The translations under genes were made by a program, and so were the position numbers. 64,000 nucleotides of DNA from Alkaliphilus peptidifermentans DSM 18978. GTDB lineage: Bacteria; Bacillota; Clostridia; Peptostreptococcales; Natronincolaceae. Positions within the stretch are counted from its first letter, which is position 1; the number at the start of each line of letters is the position of its first letter. Where the stretch lies: contig NZ_FMUS01000001.1 in assembly GCF_900101495.1 (NCBI RefSeq), positions 124,001-188,000 on the forward strand. Reading direction: 5' to 3'. This document shows positions 37,601 through 47,161 of this stretch, one piece after another. The notes below the pieces were generated by a model. The model did no database searches. It was not told the DNA's origin and saw only the letters and a list, made by a program, of their open reading frames with translations.

Positions 37601-37696
37601 TCTTTCCATACCAGCTGCTTCATTAGAAGCGAAGGCAAATCCAAAACTTCCTAGTACCATAGAAAGTACCAGTACTAATGATAGGATTTTCTTCAT
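34655..37696 (-). CDS. S-layer protein with N-terminal SLH domains
   Basis: From the ATG at 37696 (GGAGG eight bases upstream) the precursor has about 1013 residues. A signal peptide (ILSLVLVLSMVLGSFGFAFA) is followed by three SLH-type modules within the first 180 residues (LNDVATRAELATIVLRLHGY, then DFTDVPEGHWAAPFV and GYGNGFFGP). The rest, some 800 residues, is beta-rich with Ig-like character and threonine/valine-rich strands. SLH modules bind pyruvylated wall polymer, so this is anchored at the cell surface. A consensus promoter, long leader, strong ribosome binding site and strong terminator indicate high expression. It is a good candidate for the main S-layer protein. Confidence 0.92.
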   Translation of the reverse strand: MKKILSLVLVLSMVLGSFGFAFASNEAAGMERVVEAGAFGVGGLRLNDVATRAELATIVLRLHGYTDEAIKALNEKADFTDVPEGHWAAPFVGLAAKEGLFQGYGNGFFGPADSANYAQLMTVMLRSLGYGEEMADLAWPNGFLVKAAAVGIEVDFSIDPLAPVKRQVVGKTMEQVLDVNLNGQDTTLADKLGIEPKEPVDVVPATLEVKSIEANTAKSFLVTFNKPVEDTAKFDFTVKRGTATTTITTKWNDAKTEATLEASAKLPEGIFTITVTDKTGEDAVEMAKVEREITKEKIVSVDFDSEVITRISDTHGVVGFTTRNQYGEDITDTPLGRGLNWITSTKDHHVEYKSGVIEFRHDTEQVLNELKDLKSVVVTVRDTTASFVATKTFSVSDTVSIVSDIKVNGIVDEKGNEVKFIFNAANTYYLDFEAYDGLGKLVTYQPALDAKVYGTEVFSVRSTNTIVTPKLEKHPDTGKAAIRLELDGAATVTYDTPISFILMAPFTGKTATFNATLSRSARVEKFSLQSPVETATEGRRIEIPFSAFDQDGKEVTQYDDLKPFITFSPKDDIEWVRQSDGSAKLTGKFNKGMVYITATVDGTITGSFSQISIDVKEASVPSSITALRHTIAFTYNGDKDKPYDSDEASSWSRRLSHFTVKDQFDRNVNLRVDSESILDGTAFEIRVKSSSEDIIRVEEGHGAVKDGDYVILTGNTDNSVTFRAGKTTGTATITYELWGKEKVDNGYSALKRIDSATTIAYNVKPEDIRKAKITTDHDRDLFVVGELTRYGNKTALTATKLGDKMVNEFSVLGVLNNGMEVRLPSTMRAGYTSSNTNFKLIGDDLNQVQVISIGSATTASTTVTGYVYGKSGVLAASTEIKASTVAPTPTAVNVSYSEDFQRAANIDNDIITISASDFNALVVDKNLLSFDKEGNELTEAGVRFRVNTQYGLSNSGVVERLVVSQTGASNVNISLSTGLVTLTGGDTTPNTGEFTITAIAANGQQKVIKIVIK

Positions 37697-37742
37697 TATG
37701 TCTTCCTCCTTTTTTTTCTTTGTTTGAAGTGAGTTAAATTTA

Positions 37743-37780
37743 GGATATGGTTGTAACCCCTTCTCAAAACCAACCAATCC
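37743..37780 (-). promoter_or_regulatory. Hairpin in the S-layer mRNA leader
   Basis: On the minus strand GGAT-T-GGTTG pairs with CAACC-AT-ATCC across a 17-base loop, about 45 bases upstream of the start codon. S-layer messengers often carry long structured leaders that stabilise them, and this hairpin may do so here; that is inference. Confidence 0.45.
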
Positions 37781-37836
37781 TTTAAAATTCTATAGAACCG
37801 GTGTATCAGTTTATGTACCCGCATTCTATAAAGTTG

Positions 37837-37866
37837 ATTATATCATTGACACTATTGAAATGTCAA
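37837..37866 (-). promoter_or_regulatory. SigmaA promoter of the S-layer gene
   Basis: TTGACA (37866-37861) and TATAAT (37842-37837) both match consensus perfectly, with an 18-bp spacer. The leader would be about 130 nt. Confidence 0.85.
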
Positions 37867-38317
37867 CGACAGAGGCACTTTTGTAACATAACTGTAATAA
37901 ATTCTTATTACGATGCCTGCTCAACCTTTACAAATATCATTATACACTTGTAGAGGCAAAAATACCATTACAGTTATATTACAAGTTCTTTTCAGGTAAG
38001 TGACGAAAAATGAAATCCTTCCCAAAAAACTTTGTCCACTTCATATGTATTCTAGGTTTATGAAAAAAATCCTTTTTTATATGAAAAAATTTCTATATTT
38101 TTCTATACTATGAGTATAGACTAGTGAGGTTGATTAAATACATAGTAGTTTAATGTTGAATGTTTGTTGTTAAATGTTGAATGTTGAATTGAAAATTGAA
38201 AATGCAAAGTTGAAAGACTAAAGATATTGATAATTGAAAATGGAAAATTGAAAATTGAAAATTAAAAGACTAAAAGACCGAATATTAAAGCAGAACCTAT
38301 AGACCTTTACTTTACAT
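37867..38317. other. Intergenic region upstream of the S-layer promoter
   Basis: About 450 bp without a gene. The left part is AT-rich with no feature that I recognise. The right part, from about 38151, is the A-rich dispersed repeat listed separately. Confidence 0.6.
38151..38275. repeat. A-rich dispersed spacer repeat, copy 1
   Basis: The tract is built from AATGTTGAATGTTGAA followed by several TTGAAAAT units. The same building blocks recur in at least eight other spacers between 38 and 63.4 kb. Confidence 0.8.
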
Positions 38318-38348
38318 TAAAAGCCGCTGATTATATCAGCAGCTTTTA
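38318..38348 (-). terminator. Terminator of the four-helix-bundle gene
   Basis: TAAAAGCTGCTGA-TATAA-TCAGCGGCTTTTA on the minus strand forms a 13-bp stem with one G-T pair; the last codons and stop lie in the upstream arm. The U tract is short, so efficiency may be moderate. Confidence 0.65.
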
Positions 38349-38701
38349 GTTGTATTCTCTTTGGTTTTCTTTATTATTGATATTAGAAGATAACGTAAGT
38401 TGTTGCACTCTTCTAATAGTGGCTCAACTATTTCTTTTTCAACTTCATGGCTATCTCTAATTAATCTTAACCAGTATCTTGTTTCATTTGCTTCTTTCAA
38501 TGATATAGACAGCTTGTGTATGAAGTCTTTTTTACTCTCGGCATCTTGTGCCTCCACAATATTTGCTCCCACACTTGTCCCCGAACGTAGTAATTGTCTA
38601 GATATATCGTATTCTTTCTTACTATTTTTCATATATCTTGAGAGCTTTACTATTTGTAAAGAAAACCTATATGACTTATTCTCTAATATATTATCCCCCA
38701 T
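38336..38701 (-). CDS. Four-helix-bundle protein (23S rRNA intervening-sequence / S23 family)
   Basis: The 121-residue protein is almost entirely helical, with KSYRFSLQIVKLSRYM, SRQLLRSGTSVGANIVEA and SLKEANETRYWLRLI. These are the conserved stretches of the TIGR02436/S23 four-helix-bundle family. Members were first noted inside rRNA intervening sequences but are also common as free chromosomal genes of unknown role, as here. No rRNA sequence is nearby. The gene is monocistronic, downstream of pyrG with 56 AT-rich bases between. Confidence 0.9.
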   Translation of the reverse strand: MGDNILENKSYRFSLQIVKLSRYMKNSKKEYDISRQLLRSGTSVGANIVEAQDAESKKDFIHKLSISLKEANETRYWLRLIRDSHEVEKEIVEPLLEECNNLRYLLISIIKKTKENTTKSC

Positions 38702-38757
38702 CGTTTACCCCCGTGTTTAATTTTTTTCTTACATTTATATATATAATATATTATACA

Positions 38758-40465
<1,708 letters not shown>

Positions 40466-40546
40466 AAAAAAATATAAAACATTAAAGCAAAGAAAAATTA
40501 TAAAAAAGTCAACTTATAAGAACCAAATGATTAGAAGAGAAACATA

Positions 40547-40573
40547 AGATTCTTCGCTACTCTCAGAATGACA
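40547..40573. repeat. Dispersed element with core ATTCTTCGCT...CAGAATGACA, copy 1
   Basis: The 27-bp copy reads AGATTCTTCGCTACTCTC followed by AGAATGACA. Closely related copies occur near 47.05, 53.35, 60.23 and 61.82 kb, all in spacers. Confidence 0.85.
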
Positions 40574-40720
40574 TACTGCACCCCTTATACTATTATTGCT
40601 ATTTGTTGGCAGGTCTTATCCAAAAAAAGTGAGAAGTCACCCCGAGGGGTGACCTTTTTAGGGGCACCCTGTCGGGTGCGCAATTTTGTTATATAAATAT
40701 GTCGGTTTTAATATTTTTTA

Positions 40721-40749
40721 ATTTTATATCAATGGATGGTTGGTGTCAA
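40721..40749 (-). promoter_or_regulatory. SigmaA promoter of pyrG
   Basis: TTGACA (40749-40744) and TAAAAT (40726-40721) are separated by 17 bp on the minus strand. It predicts a leader of about 350 nt before pyrG. Confidence 0.75.
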
Positions 40750-40769
40750 CATAAAAATTAAAATTTTTA

Positions 40770-40872
40770 GAGTTAAGAATTAAGAGTTGAGAGTTAAGAA
40801 TTGAGAATTGAGAATTGAAAATGGAAAATAGAAAAACTAAATTGAAAGTTGAAAGTGTAAAATTAAAAATTG
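40770..40872. repeat. A-rich dispersed spacer repeat, copy 3
   Basis: Units of the type AGAGTTAAGAATTGAGAA and TTGAAAATGG repeat imperfectly between the protease gene's terminator and the pyrG promoter. Confidence 0.78.
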
Positions 40873-40897
40873 ATAGAAAATCCACAAAAATGAAGAA

Positions 40898-40923
40898 AAG
40901 GGCGGACAGAAACGTCCACCCTT
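40898..40923 (-). terminator. Rho-independent terminator of the S41 protease gene
   Basis: AAGGGTGGAC-GTTTCT-GTCCGCCCTT on the minus strand is a 10-bp stem with one G-T pair, followed by TTC and further T-rich sequence, 20 bp after the stop. Confidence 0.85.
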
Positions 40924-40943
40924 ACAATAAATATCCTATTGAT

Positions 40944-42344
40944 TTACTGCTGCTGCTTTAATATCTTTATTTTTAAGGTAGTCCAGTGCAAATTGTAGCT
41001 GTTGGTCATTTTTTTGTTTGACACTGTTAGTCTGAAAACAAAGTCTATATCAAACTGCATTTCTGGTGTTAGTTGTGTGGTTTTAATTCCATGTCCCTTT
41101 GCAAAGGCTTCCACAGCTTTTTGTGTGCTTTCACCATACCATCCATCTTCGTCTGTTATTTCGTAGCCTATTATTCTTAATCGCTGTTGAATGGCCAGCA
41201 CTGTGTCGTTGTTATCTTCTTTGTTAAGGGTCTCTACTAGTGATAATGGTAGTAGTTTTTCGACATGGAATTCCTCTGGATATCGTTCTACTTCATAATC
41301 TGGTATTACTCCTACTCCATCGATAATTGTTTTATTGGGAGAAAGGTATCGTGCCTCTGTTATTTTGTAGCCGTCGCCATTGAACATTCCATATAATCTT
41401 TGTACTGAGCCTTTACCATATGTTGTCTTTCCCACTACAACACCTGCTTTAGTGTCTTGTACTGCTGCTGCAAGAATTTCTGATGCGCTGGCACTTCCTT
41501 CGCTTGTCAAAACTACTATATCTTCAAAAATCGGTTTACTTAAGAAGGAGGAATAAGTGAGCTTATAGCTTCTAAAATCAACAAAGACTACCGGGCCTTT
41601 AGGTACTAAAAGTCTACTTATATTCACCACCTCATCTAGTGAACCTCCTGGATTATCTCTAACATCTACTATTATCTTATCTATTTTTTCTTCCTTCATA
41701 TTAGTTACAGCTTTTGAAAAGTTATTACTGGCCTTTTCATTAAAGCTATCAATTTTAATGTAGCCAATACCGTCTATTGTTTCCCATTGTATTGGATTAC
41801 TTTCTATAACTGCTCTTGTTATTGTATATTTTAATATTTTATCAATTCCAGCTCTTTTAATTTCTAATGTAACTTTGGTGCCTTCTTCTCCCCTTATAAG
41901 GTTCACTGCCTCTTGTACAGTCATCCCCTTTGTAGGTATACTATCTACTGTATAAATTTCATCTCCAGCCTTTAAACCTGCCTTCTTAGCAGGGGAATCA
42001 TCGATTGTTTCATCAATATATACTTTTCCTTCTTTTTCTTCTATGTATGCTCCTATACCCGAAAATTCGCCCATAATTTGATCTAAAAAGGCGTCAAACT
42101 CTTCTCTTGTATAATACTCACTATGGATATCTAGGTTGTCAAAAATTTCCTGTGGTGTATCTCCCTTTAGATCTTCATACTTTAAAGGGTCTACAAATTT
42201 TTGTAATATAACATCCTTTAAGCCCTCTAAAATGTAGTCTCCATAATCATCTGCATATGTGAAGGGTGTAGTTAAGAATACCATTACCATCACCATTGCA
42301 GCTATTACTGCCAGTTGCTTTTTCCAGTTGCTTGGTCTAGTCAT
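40944..42344 (-). CDS. S41-family carboxy-terminal processing protease with peptidoglycan-binding domain
   Basis: The 466-residue protein has a signal peptide or anchor (LAVIAAMVMVMVFLTTPFTYA), a PDZ domain near residues 95-175 and an S41 domain with catalytic Ser286 (in SEGSASASE), Lys311 and Gln315, in the spacing of CtpB/Prc. A peptidoglycan_binding_1 domain follows around residues 375-425 (QQRLRIIGYEITDEDGWYG). It acts outside the membrane, cleaving C-termini of exported proteins. It follows the surface-protein genes and may process them, or take part in sporulation signalling as CtpB does; both are inferences. Confidence 0.95.
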   Translation of the reverse strand: MTRPSNWKKQLAVIAAMVMVMVFLTTPFTYADDYGDYILEGLKDVILQKFVDPLKYEDLKGDTPQEIFDNLDIHSEYYTREEFDAFLDQIMGEFSGIGAYIEEKEGKVYIDETIDDSPAKKAGLKAGDEIYTVDSIPTKGMTVQEAVNLIRGEEGTKVTLEIKRAGIDKILKYTITRAVIESNPIQWETIDGIGYIKIDSFNEKASNNFSKAVTNMKEEKIDKIIVDVRDNPGGSLDEVVNISRLLVPKGPVVFVDFRSYKLTYSSFLSKPIFEDIVVLTSEGSASASEILAAAVQDTKAGVVVGKTTYGKGSVQRLYGMFNGDGYKITEARYLSPNKTIIDGVGVIPDYEVERYPEEFHVEKLLPLSLVETLNKEDNNDTVLAIQQRLRIIGYEITDEDGWYGESTQKAVEAFAKGHGIKTTQLTPEMQFDIDFVFRLTVSNKKMTNSYNLHWTTLKIKILKQQQ

Positions 42345-42376
42345 ATTTTATACCTCCATGATTTAGTGAAAAACAA

Positions 42377-42565
42377 ATGTTAAATGATAAATGTTGAATG
42401 TTGAATGAAAAAATAAAAAAAATAAAATTGAAAATGTAAAATGGAAAATGGAAAAAAATCAAAATAAAATTAAGAGTTAAGAGCTTAAAAAATAAAAATG
42501 AAAATTAAAAGCTAAAAAGCTAAAAACCTAAAAACATAAAAACATAATTGAAAATTAAAATTTCA
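42377..42565. repeat. A-rich dispersed spacer repeat, copy 4
   Basis: The longest tract: AATGTTGAATGTTGAATG, then TTGAAAATG, TAAGAGTTAAGAG and repeated AAAGCTAAAA units, filling the spacer between the protease gene and the terminator at 42.6 kb. Confidence 0.8.
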
Positions 42566-42580
42566 AATTCTAATAAAAAT

Positions 42581-42622
42581 TAGAAGCCTTGTTAGAATTA
42601 TACCATCTTAACAAGGCTTCTA
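42581..42622 (-). terminator. Rho-independent terminator of the SLH operon
   Basis: Perfect 14-bp arms TAGAAGCCTTGTTA and TAACAAGGCTTCTA with a 14-base loop, followed on the minus strand by ATTTTTATT, just after the stop of the 488-residue SLH protein gene. Confidence 0.9.
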
Positions 42623-42632
42623 GCAACTCTCT

Positions 42633-44099
42633 TTAAAAGTTTATTATACTCTCTCTATAATCATACCTTAATTCCTTCTGTAGGTAATGAATTAGGTTTG
42701 TTAAGATTGTTGCTACCTCGGCCTTAGTGATGTCTCTATTGGGTTGAAAATAGTTGTCACTTGTGCCATCTATTAATTCAAGCTGGCTTGTGATATAAAC
42801 AGCATCCTTTGCCCACGTAGGTATTTGACTATCATCTTTGTAGCCTGTGCTGTAGCTTTGTATTGGCGCTAGGCTTTCAAAGCCCAATAATCTAACAAGT
42901 ATTGCTGCTATTTCAGCCTTTGTAACAGAACGGTTGGGATAAAAACGTCCTTCGCCAGTTCCGTGCATAACTCCATTGTCTGTAATTGCCTTTATATATT
43001 TAAAATTAGGGTCGCTATTATTTACATCTACGAATAGTGCTTTTGTATCCTTTGATTGTACACTTCTTGATCGTGTTTCCTCTTCTTCTACTGGTATCCC
43101 CATTGCTACTGTTATAAAACGGGCAAAGTCTCCCCTTGAAATAGGTAGGGATGGCCCAAAGTTGGTTGTATTGGAAGGAACTGCTCCCAGGCTTGCCAAT
43201 AGAAGTATATCTGATTCTGCCCCATGTCCAGATACATCTCTCATTGAAGGTATGGTTAATCTTTCATTGATTGGGTTTGTATCTATACTATAGCTATTTA
43301 CTCCAACATTTCTTTGGCTTTTTAAGCTTCCGTCATCACCCAGCCGGGGAAGGTCATAGCTTACCTTAAGTACATTTTCCTCCTGCTGTGTCATTAGAAA
43401 ACCACCTCTAAAGCTGATTTGTGTAGGTGCATTGCTTTCATAGCTATAATCTCTTGTACGATTATGAACTGCCTCTACTCTAGCAGTACCCTGCCATTTA
43501 ACTGCATCGTCTCCCGTACCTTCAAAGCGAATAAAGTGCTCTATGGTTTGATTTTCTGTCGTACCCCAGTATTGGTGGTAGCCCACTACATCCCCTCTGG
43601 TTTCAACCGTCACCTTACCTCCGTTATTATTAACTGTATAAATTTTTCTACCATCCCAGTTTCCTGCAAAATATGTAACCCCGGGTTTCATTTCAGAAAT
43701 ATTAGACTTACTCCACTGGCTGCTTTTTTGGTCGGTATCGTATTTTACTCCTGCAACCTCAATTGTTTCCTTATAGGAGGTAACGCTATAGACCTCTTGA
43801 CGTTGCCCATCCTTTTCTACTATATTTGTGCTAAGATTAACAGTTCTGGTAAGCTTTGCATCTTTATCTGTGTTTTCAAGACGATAGCTATATCGCTCTG
43901 TCCCCCGCTGATTTCTCTCTGTAATTCGAATGTCGAGGGTTCCTTCCATTATTATTGGCTCTCCTGTAATAAAGATAACCTCCATATAGGTCATTTCATT
44001 CTTAATTCCACCCTCGTAACCAGGAATTTCTAGTCCGAAGCCTTGAAGGGTGAGTAGTAGCATAATTAAAACTACTAATAATGAAACTTTTTTATTCAT
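42633..44099 (-). CDS. Secreted protein with three C-terminal SLH domains
   Basis: The 488-residue precursor has a signal peptide (VSLLVVLIMLLLTLQGFGLE). A beta-rich domain of about 280 residues, which I do not recognise, is followed by three SLH modules in the last 190 residues, with ISRGDFARFITVAMGI, VTKAEIAAILVRLLGF and ITKAEVATILTNLIHY as their helices. It is wall-anchored. It starts 15 bp after the 934-residue SLH protein gene, with AAAGGGGG upstream, and shares its terminator, so the two are co-transcribed. Confidence 0.92.
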   Translation of the reverse strand: MNKKVSLLVVLIMLLLTLQGFGLEIPGYEGGIKNEMTYMEVIFITGEPIIMEGTLDIRITERNQRGTERYSYRLENTDKDAKLTRTVNLSTNIVEKDGQRQEVYSVTSYKETIEVAGVKYDTDQKSSQWSKSNISEMKPGVTYFAGNWDGRKIYTVNNNGGKVTVETRGDVVGYHQYWGTTENQTIEHFIRFEGTGDDAVKWQGTARVEAVHNRTRDYSYESNAPTQISFRGGFLMTQQEENVLKVSYDLPRLGDDGSLKSQRNVGVNSYSIDTNPINERLTIPSMRDVSGHGAESDILLLASLGAVPSNTTNFGPSLPISRGDFARFITVAMGIPVEEEETRSRSVQSKDTKALFVDVNNSDPNFKYIKAITDNGVMHGTGEGRFYPNRSVTKAEIAAILVRLLGFESLAPIQSYSTGYKDDSQIPTWAKDAVYITSQLELIDGTSDNYFQPNRDITKAEVATILTNLIHYLQKELRYDYRESIINF

Positions 44100-44113
44100 T
44101 TTGGCAACCCCCT

Positions 44114-46903
44114 TTACTGTTCAACAATAACTACGTATGCATTATCGCCAGTTGAAACATCCTTATTTTTGATTACATAAACCTTTGCATTCTTTTTTAG
44201 TGTGTAAAATTCATCTCTATTTAATGGCTGATCGTTAACCAGAATGACTGCCTTATCCATATGGATGGCCTCATTCTTGGTGACAGCCTCCCATCGTTTT
44301 GATAATTGATTCCAATGCCTTAGATTTGTTAATGTAATTTCGTTGGTATCAAGGTCGATGCTGGCTATTTCGCCGATTGCACCATGGTCAGTATTAACTC
44401 TATTGGTTATTACCCTATGATGTGGTGTAAGGCTAATTGCCAATATCTCTTCCACAGTCTGGGATCCATTACTATATTCCTTTACCACAAAGTAGGCAGT
44501 TTTTCCTACATAATGGCGATTTTTAATTCGTTGTCTCAGGGCAGCATCCTTAATATCGTCTGGATTTATATATCTAGAGTTCATAAAATATGGTACTCCT
44601 ATTTCCAGCTCCAGTTCACTGTCGAAGATATAGGTGTCCTCCGTCATGGATATTTTTTTAGATCGATCCATATTTACCCAGGTGTTGTCCTGAAGCTGTA
44701 GGTAATCCAGCTGATAGGCCAGTCTGCCTATTGTTACCTGATATTCACCTATGGTATCGATTCTTCCTCTATATACAAGAAGCCTTGTTCCATCAATACG
44801 GTCATCCAGCATACCATCATATTCAATGTTAATAAAGGCAGCATTTCTGCTATTGCTTCTGGCATCGAAGTCTGCAGTAACATGGATGGTTTGTTGTGCT
44901 TCTAGGTTGTATGGGTCTATAAGTCTATTATTTTGAACTACTATGGTGCCATCATGGAAGTTAACTGAATTATTATTTACCACCATACGCCCTAACCCGT
45001 ACTGAATATTGGTTATTTTGTTGTCGTATTGCTGTGTTCTACCATCCTTTAGTAGTAGCTTTGCAACTCGCTGTACTCCAAAGCTGCTTTCAGTTGCTAC
45101 ATACACCTCTTTACCTTTAGCCGAGGATAACTCCTTTAGGGTTATTTGACTCCCTCCTGAATATAAGTTGTTCTCTGCCTTTAGCTTAACCTTTGATTCA
45201 GTGTGGCTCACCCATCTGTTATTTTCGAAAACCTCTACCTTTTCCAAAATAACCTCTTTATTTCTTTCGCTTACCTGCTCTATTGTTCCTCTATAAATGG
45301 CGGTTATATGTCTTTCTTCATCCTCTACTCGAATTTCTGATATTTCTGCACTGTAAATATCATCGAAGGATAATATAACCCGATCGCCTTTTTTCACTTC
45401 AAAGAGGTTTGCAAATTTACTATTTCTAGTAATATCTGTATCGGAGGTAATTTGATATATTTCTATTCCGTCTCCTGTTTTTAAGGCTACCTCTTGACTA
45501 TTTATAAACAGAACATCCCCCACCTTTATTCTACTGCCTGGCGGTATGTATCCATGTAGGTTAGGATCTTCCTCAAGGTATCCTTCTATCTTTGTTACTC
45601 TATCATTAGTAAGGGTAACTACTACCTCTTGTCCATAGTATAACTCTCCAAAGCTAACATTTTTACCATTTGTTGTGACTGGAGTGTTACTGTGTACAAC
45701 AAATAAATGTTGTTTATCATCAAAATCCACCATTGCCAGTCGGTTATTCTCCACATCAATGAATTCTACAAAGCCTTCAACTACTGTTGATGTAGCTTGT
45801 ATAGTTTTAGCATAAAATGCCTTATTATCTTGATTTATAAAATATTGTATTCTATCACCCTCCCGAAAACCATCGGAAAGATGTAGTATTCCATTCTTTT
45901 GGAGTAATATATCTTTTCCCTTATTTGGTTGTAGAGATATTAAGTTATAGCTGTTATCTCTATTTTCTATTGTAATGATTCTTTTATCTTGTCCCTGCTG
46001 TTGCAACTCTTCTATTTTAGTTACTCTTCCCTCTAGTTTTGATACTCCACGTTTTTCTAGAAGTTCATCCCTTATGTTCATCAGTATTTGTGCCATCTGT
46101 GCCCTTGTAAGATTTCCATTGGGAACAAATCCATTTCCCATTCCAGACATAATTCCTTCTTGTAAAACTGCTTCTATGTAGGCAATTTTATCGGTATCTA
46201 TTTGTCGCCAATCGTTGAAGCTATATACCTCTACCATTTTATCACCATATAGGGGCTGAAGCTCTAATGCTCTAGCTATCCACATGGCTATTTCTTGTCG
46301 GCTAATTGGACGATTCCATCTATTAAGCTCAAGCTGTTGATTAATCTGTCTTTCTAATGCTGCTCTTTCCTGTGGGGTGATGTTTTCTCCGTAGGAATCT
46401 AGTCGCTGCTGAACTTGATTTTGTAGGTTTTCTGCCTGTTGCTGTGTAAGGTTGGTTATTGCATTTGCCTCTTGGTTTGTAATAATGTTGTTTTGTATTG
46501 CCAGCTGAACATAGCCTCTACCCCATTCTTCAACAACGCTAAGTATTACAAAATCTCTAACACTTGGTAGTGCTTGGGTTTCTGCAAATTGTTGGGCTTC
46601 TTCCTCTAAACCAATTGCCCTTACCAGTACCGTCAGAGCCTCTAGATAGGTTAGGTTTCCATCGGGCTGAAAACCATTATTAGAGCCCCTCATAAGAGAA
46701 AGAGCTCCTGCTTCTTGAATAGCTTCTCTACCCCAATGGTTGGCGGTATCATTAAAGCGTAGATTTTGATATTGTGTGGCTGCATTATCTATTCCTTCAT
46801 AAACTGGGTGTGATGTAAACCCGTCTATGGCAAATGCAGAAAAGATATTGGCTAGGAATATGATGATTATAAATATGCTTATTTTATGTTGGCGCTTTAG
46901 CAT
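44114..46903 (-). CDS. Large secreted protein with N-terminal SLH domains
   Basis: About 929 residues from the ATG at 46903 (GGAGG eight bases upstream). A signal peptide (KISIFIIIIFLANIFSAFA) is followed by SLH-type modules over roughly the first 280 residues (LRFNDTANHWGREAIQEAGA, NGFQPDGNLTYLEALTVLVR, NGFVPNGNLTRAQMAQILM), with a Gln/Asn-rich helical insert between the first and second. The rest is a long array of small beta-domains with repeating hydrophobic-strand patterns and no family that I recognise. It is wall-anchored by the SLH modules and sits between the giant IPT protein and the smaller SLH protein. Confidence 0.9.
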   Translation of the reverse strand: MLKRQHKISIFIIIIFLANIFSAFAIDGFTSHPVYEGIDNAATQYQNLRFNDTANHWGREAIQEAGALSLMRGSNNGFQPDGNLTYLEALTVLVRAIGLEEEAQQFAETQALPSVRDFVILSVVEEWGRGYVQLAIQNNIITNQEANAITNLTQQQAENLQNQVQQRLDSYGENITPQERAALERQINQQLELNRWNRPISRQEIAMWIARALELQPLYGDKMVEVYSFNDWRQIDTDKIAYIEAVLQEGIMSGMGNGFVPNGNLTRAQMAQILMNIRDELLEKRGVSKLEGRVTKIEELQQQGQDKRIITIENRDNSYNLISLQPNKGKDILLQKNGILHLSDGFREGDRIQYFINQDNKAFYAKTIQATSTVVEGFVEFIDVENNRLAMVDFDDKQHLFVVHSNTPVTTNGKNVSFGELYYGQEVVVTLTNDRVTKIEGYLEEDPNLHGYIPPGSRIKVGDVLFINSQEVALKTGDGIEIYQITSDTDITRNSKFANLFEVKKGDRVILSFDDIYSAEISEIRVEDEERHITAIYRGTIEQVSERNKEVILEKVEVFENNRWVSHTESKVKLKAENNLYSGGSQITLKELSSAKGKEVYVATESSFGVQRVAKLLLKDGRTQQYDNKITNIQYGLGRMVVNNNSVNFHDGTIVVQNNRLIDPYNLEAQQTIHVTADFDARSNSRNAAFINIEYDGMLDDRIDGTRLLVYRGRIDTIGEYQVTIGRLAYQLDYLQLQDNTWVNMDRSKKISMTEDTYIFDSELELEIGVPYFMNSRYINPDDIKDAALRQRIKNRHYVGKTAYFVVKEYSNGSQTVEEILAISLTPHHRVITNRVNTDHGAIGEIASIDLDTNEITLTNLRHWNQLSKRWEAVTKNEAIHMDKAVILVNDQPLNRDEFYTLKKNAKVYVIKNKDVSTGDNAYVVIVEQ

Positions 46904-46944
46904 GGAATTGACCTCCAAATTTTAAAATGGAATACTATAAAACA

Positions 46945-47025
46945 TAATTGATAATTGAAAAACTAAAAATAAAGAGTTAAAAGTTAAGAATTAAGAGTTA
47001 AGAGTTATGGGTTAAGAGTTTAAAA
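46945..47025. repeat. A-rich dispersed spacer repeat, copy 5
   Basis: Contains ATTGATAATTGAAAA and several TAAGAGTTAAGA-type units in the spacer between two surface-protein genes. Confidence 0.75.
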
Positions 47026-47053
47026 CATTCTAAAGATTAAAACCTAAAATATA

Positions 47054-47079
47054 AGATTCTTCGCTAGGCTCAGAATGAC
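47054..47079. repeat. Dispersed ATTCTTCGCT...CAGAATGAC element, copy 2
   Basis: AGATTCTTCGCTAGGCTC followed by AGAATGAC. A partial second copy (TTCCTATGCTCAGAATGAG) lies 14 bp further on at 47094-47111. Confidence 0.85.
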
Positions 47080-47125
47080 TAAAACTCTAGAACTTCCTAT
47101 GCTCAGAATGAGTTTTAGTAAATTG

Positions 47126-47145
47126 GGTGGAGGGGGTCCTCCACC
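47126..47145 (-). other. GC-rich hairpin after the IPT/TIG protein gene
   Basis: GGTGGAGG-ACCC-CCTCCACC on the minus strand is a perfect 8-bp stem 16 bp after the stop. No U tract follows (CAATTTACT), so it may be a weak terminator or an RNA-stabilising hairpin between this gene and the SLH genes. Confidence 0.6.
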
Positions 47146-47161
47146 TCTACTGAGAATTTCT

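Noticed and set aside
38336-38701. Remnant of an rRNA intervening sequence
   Set aside because: The S23-type protein is present, but no 23S rRNA sequence flanks it; free-standing copies are common.
43419-44033. Plus-strand open frame of 204 codons
   Set aside because: Antisense to the SLH protein gene, with no start signals and no recognisable protein pattern.
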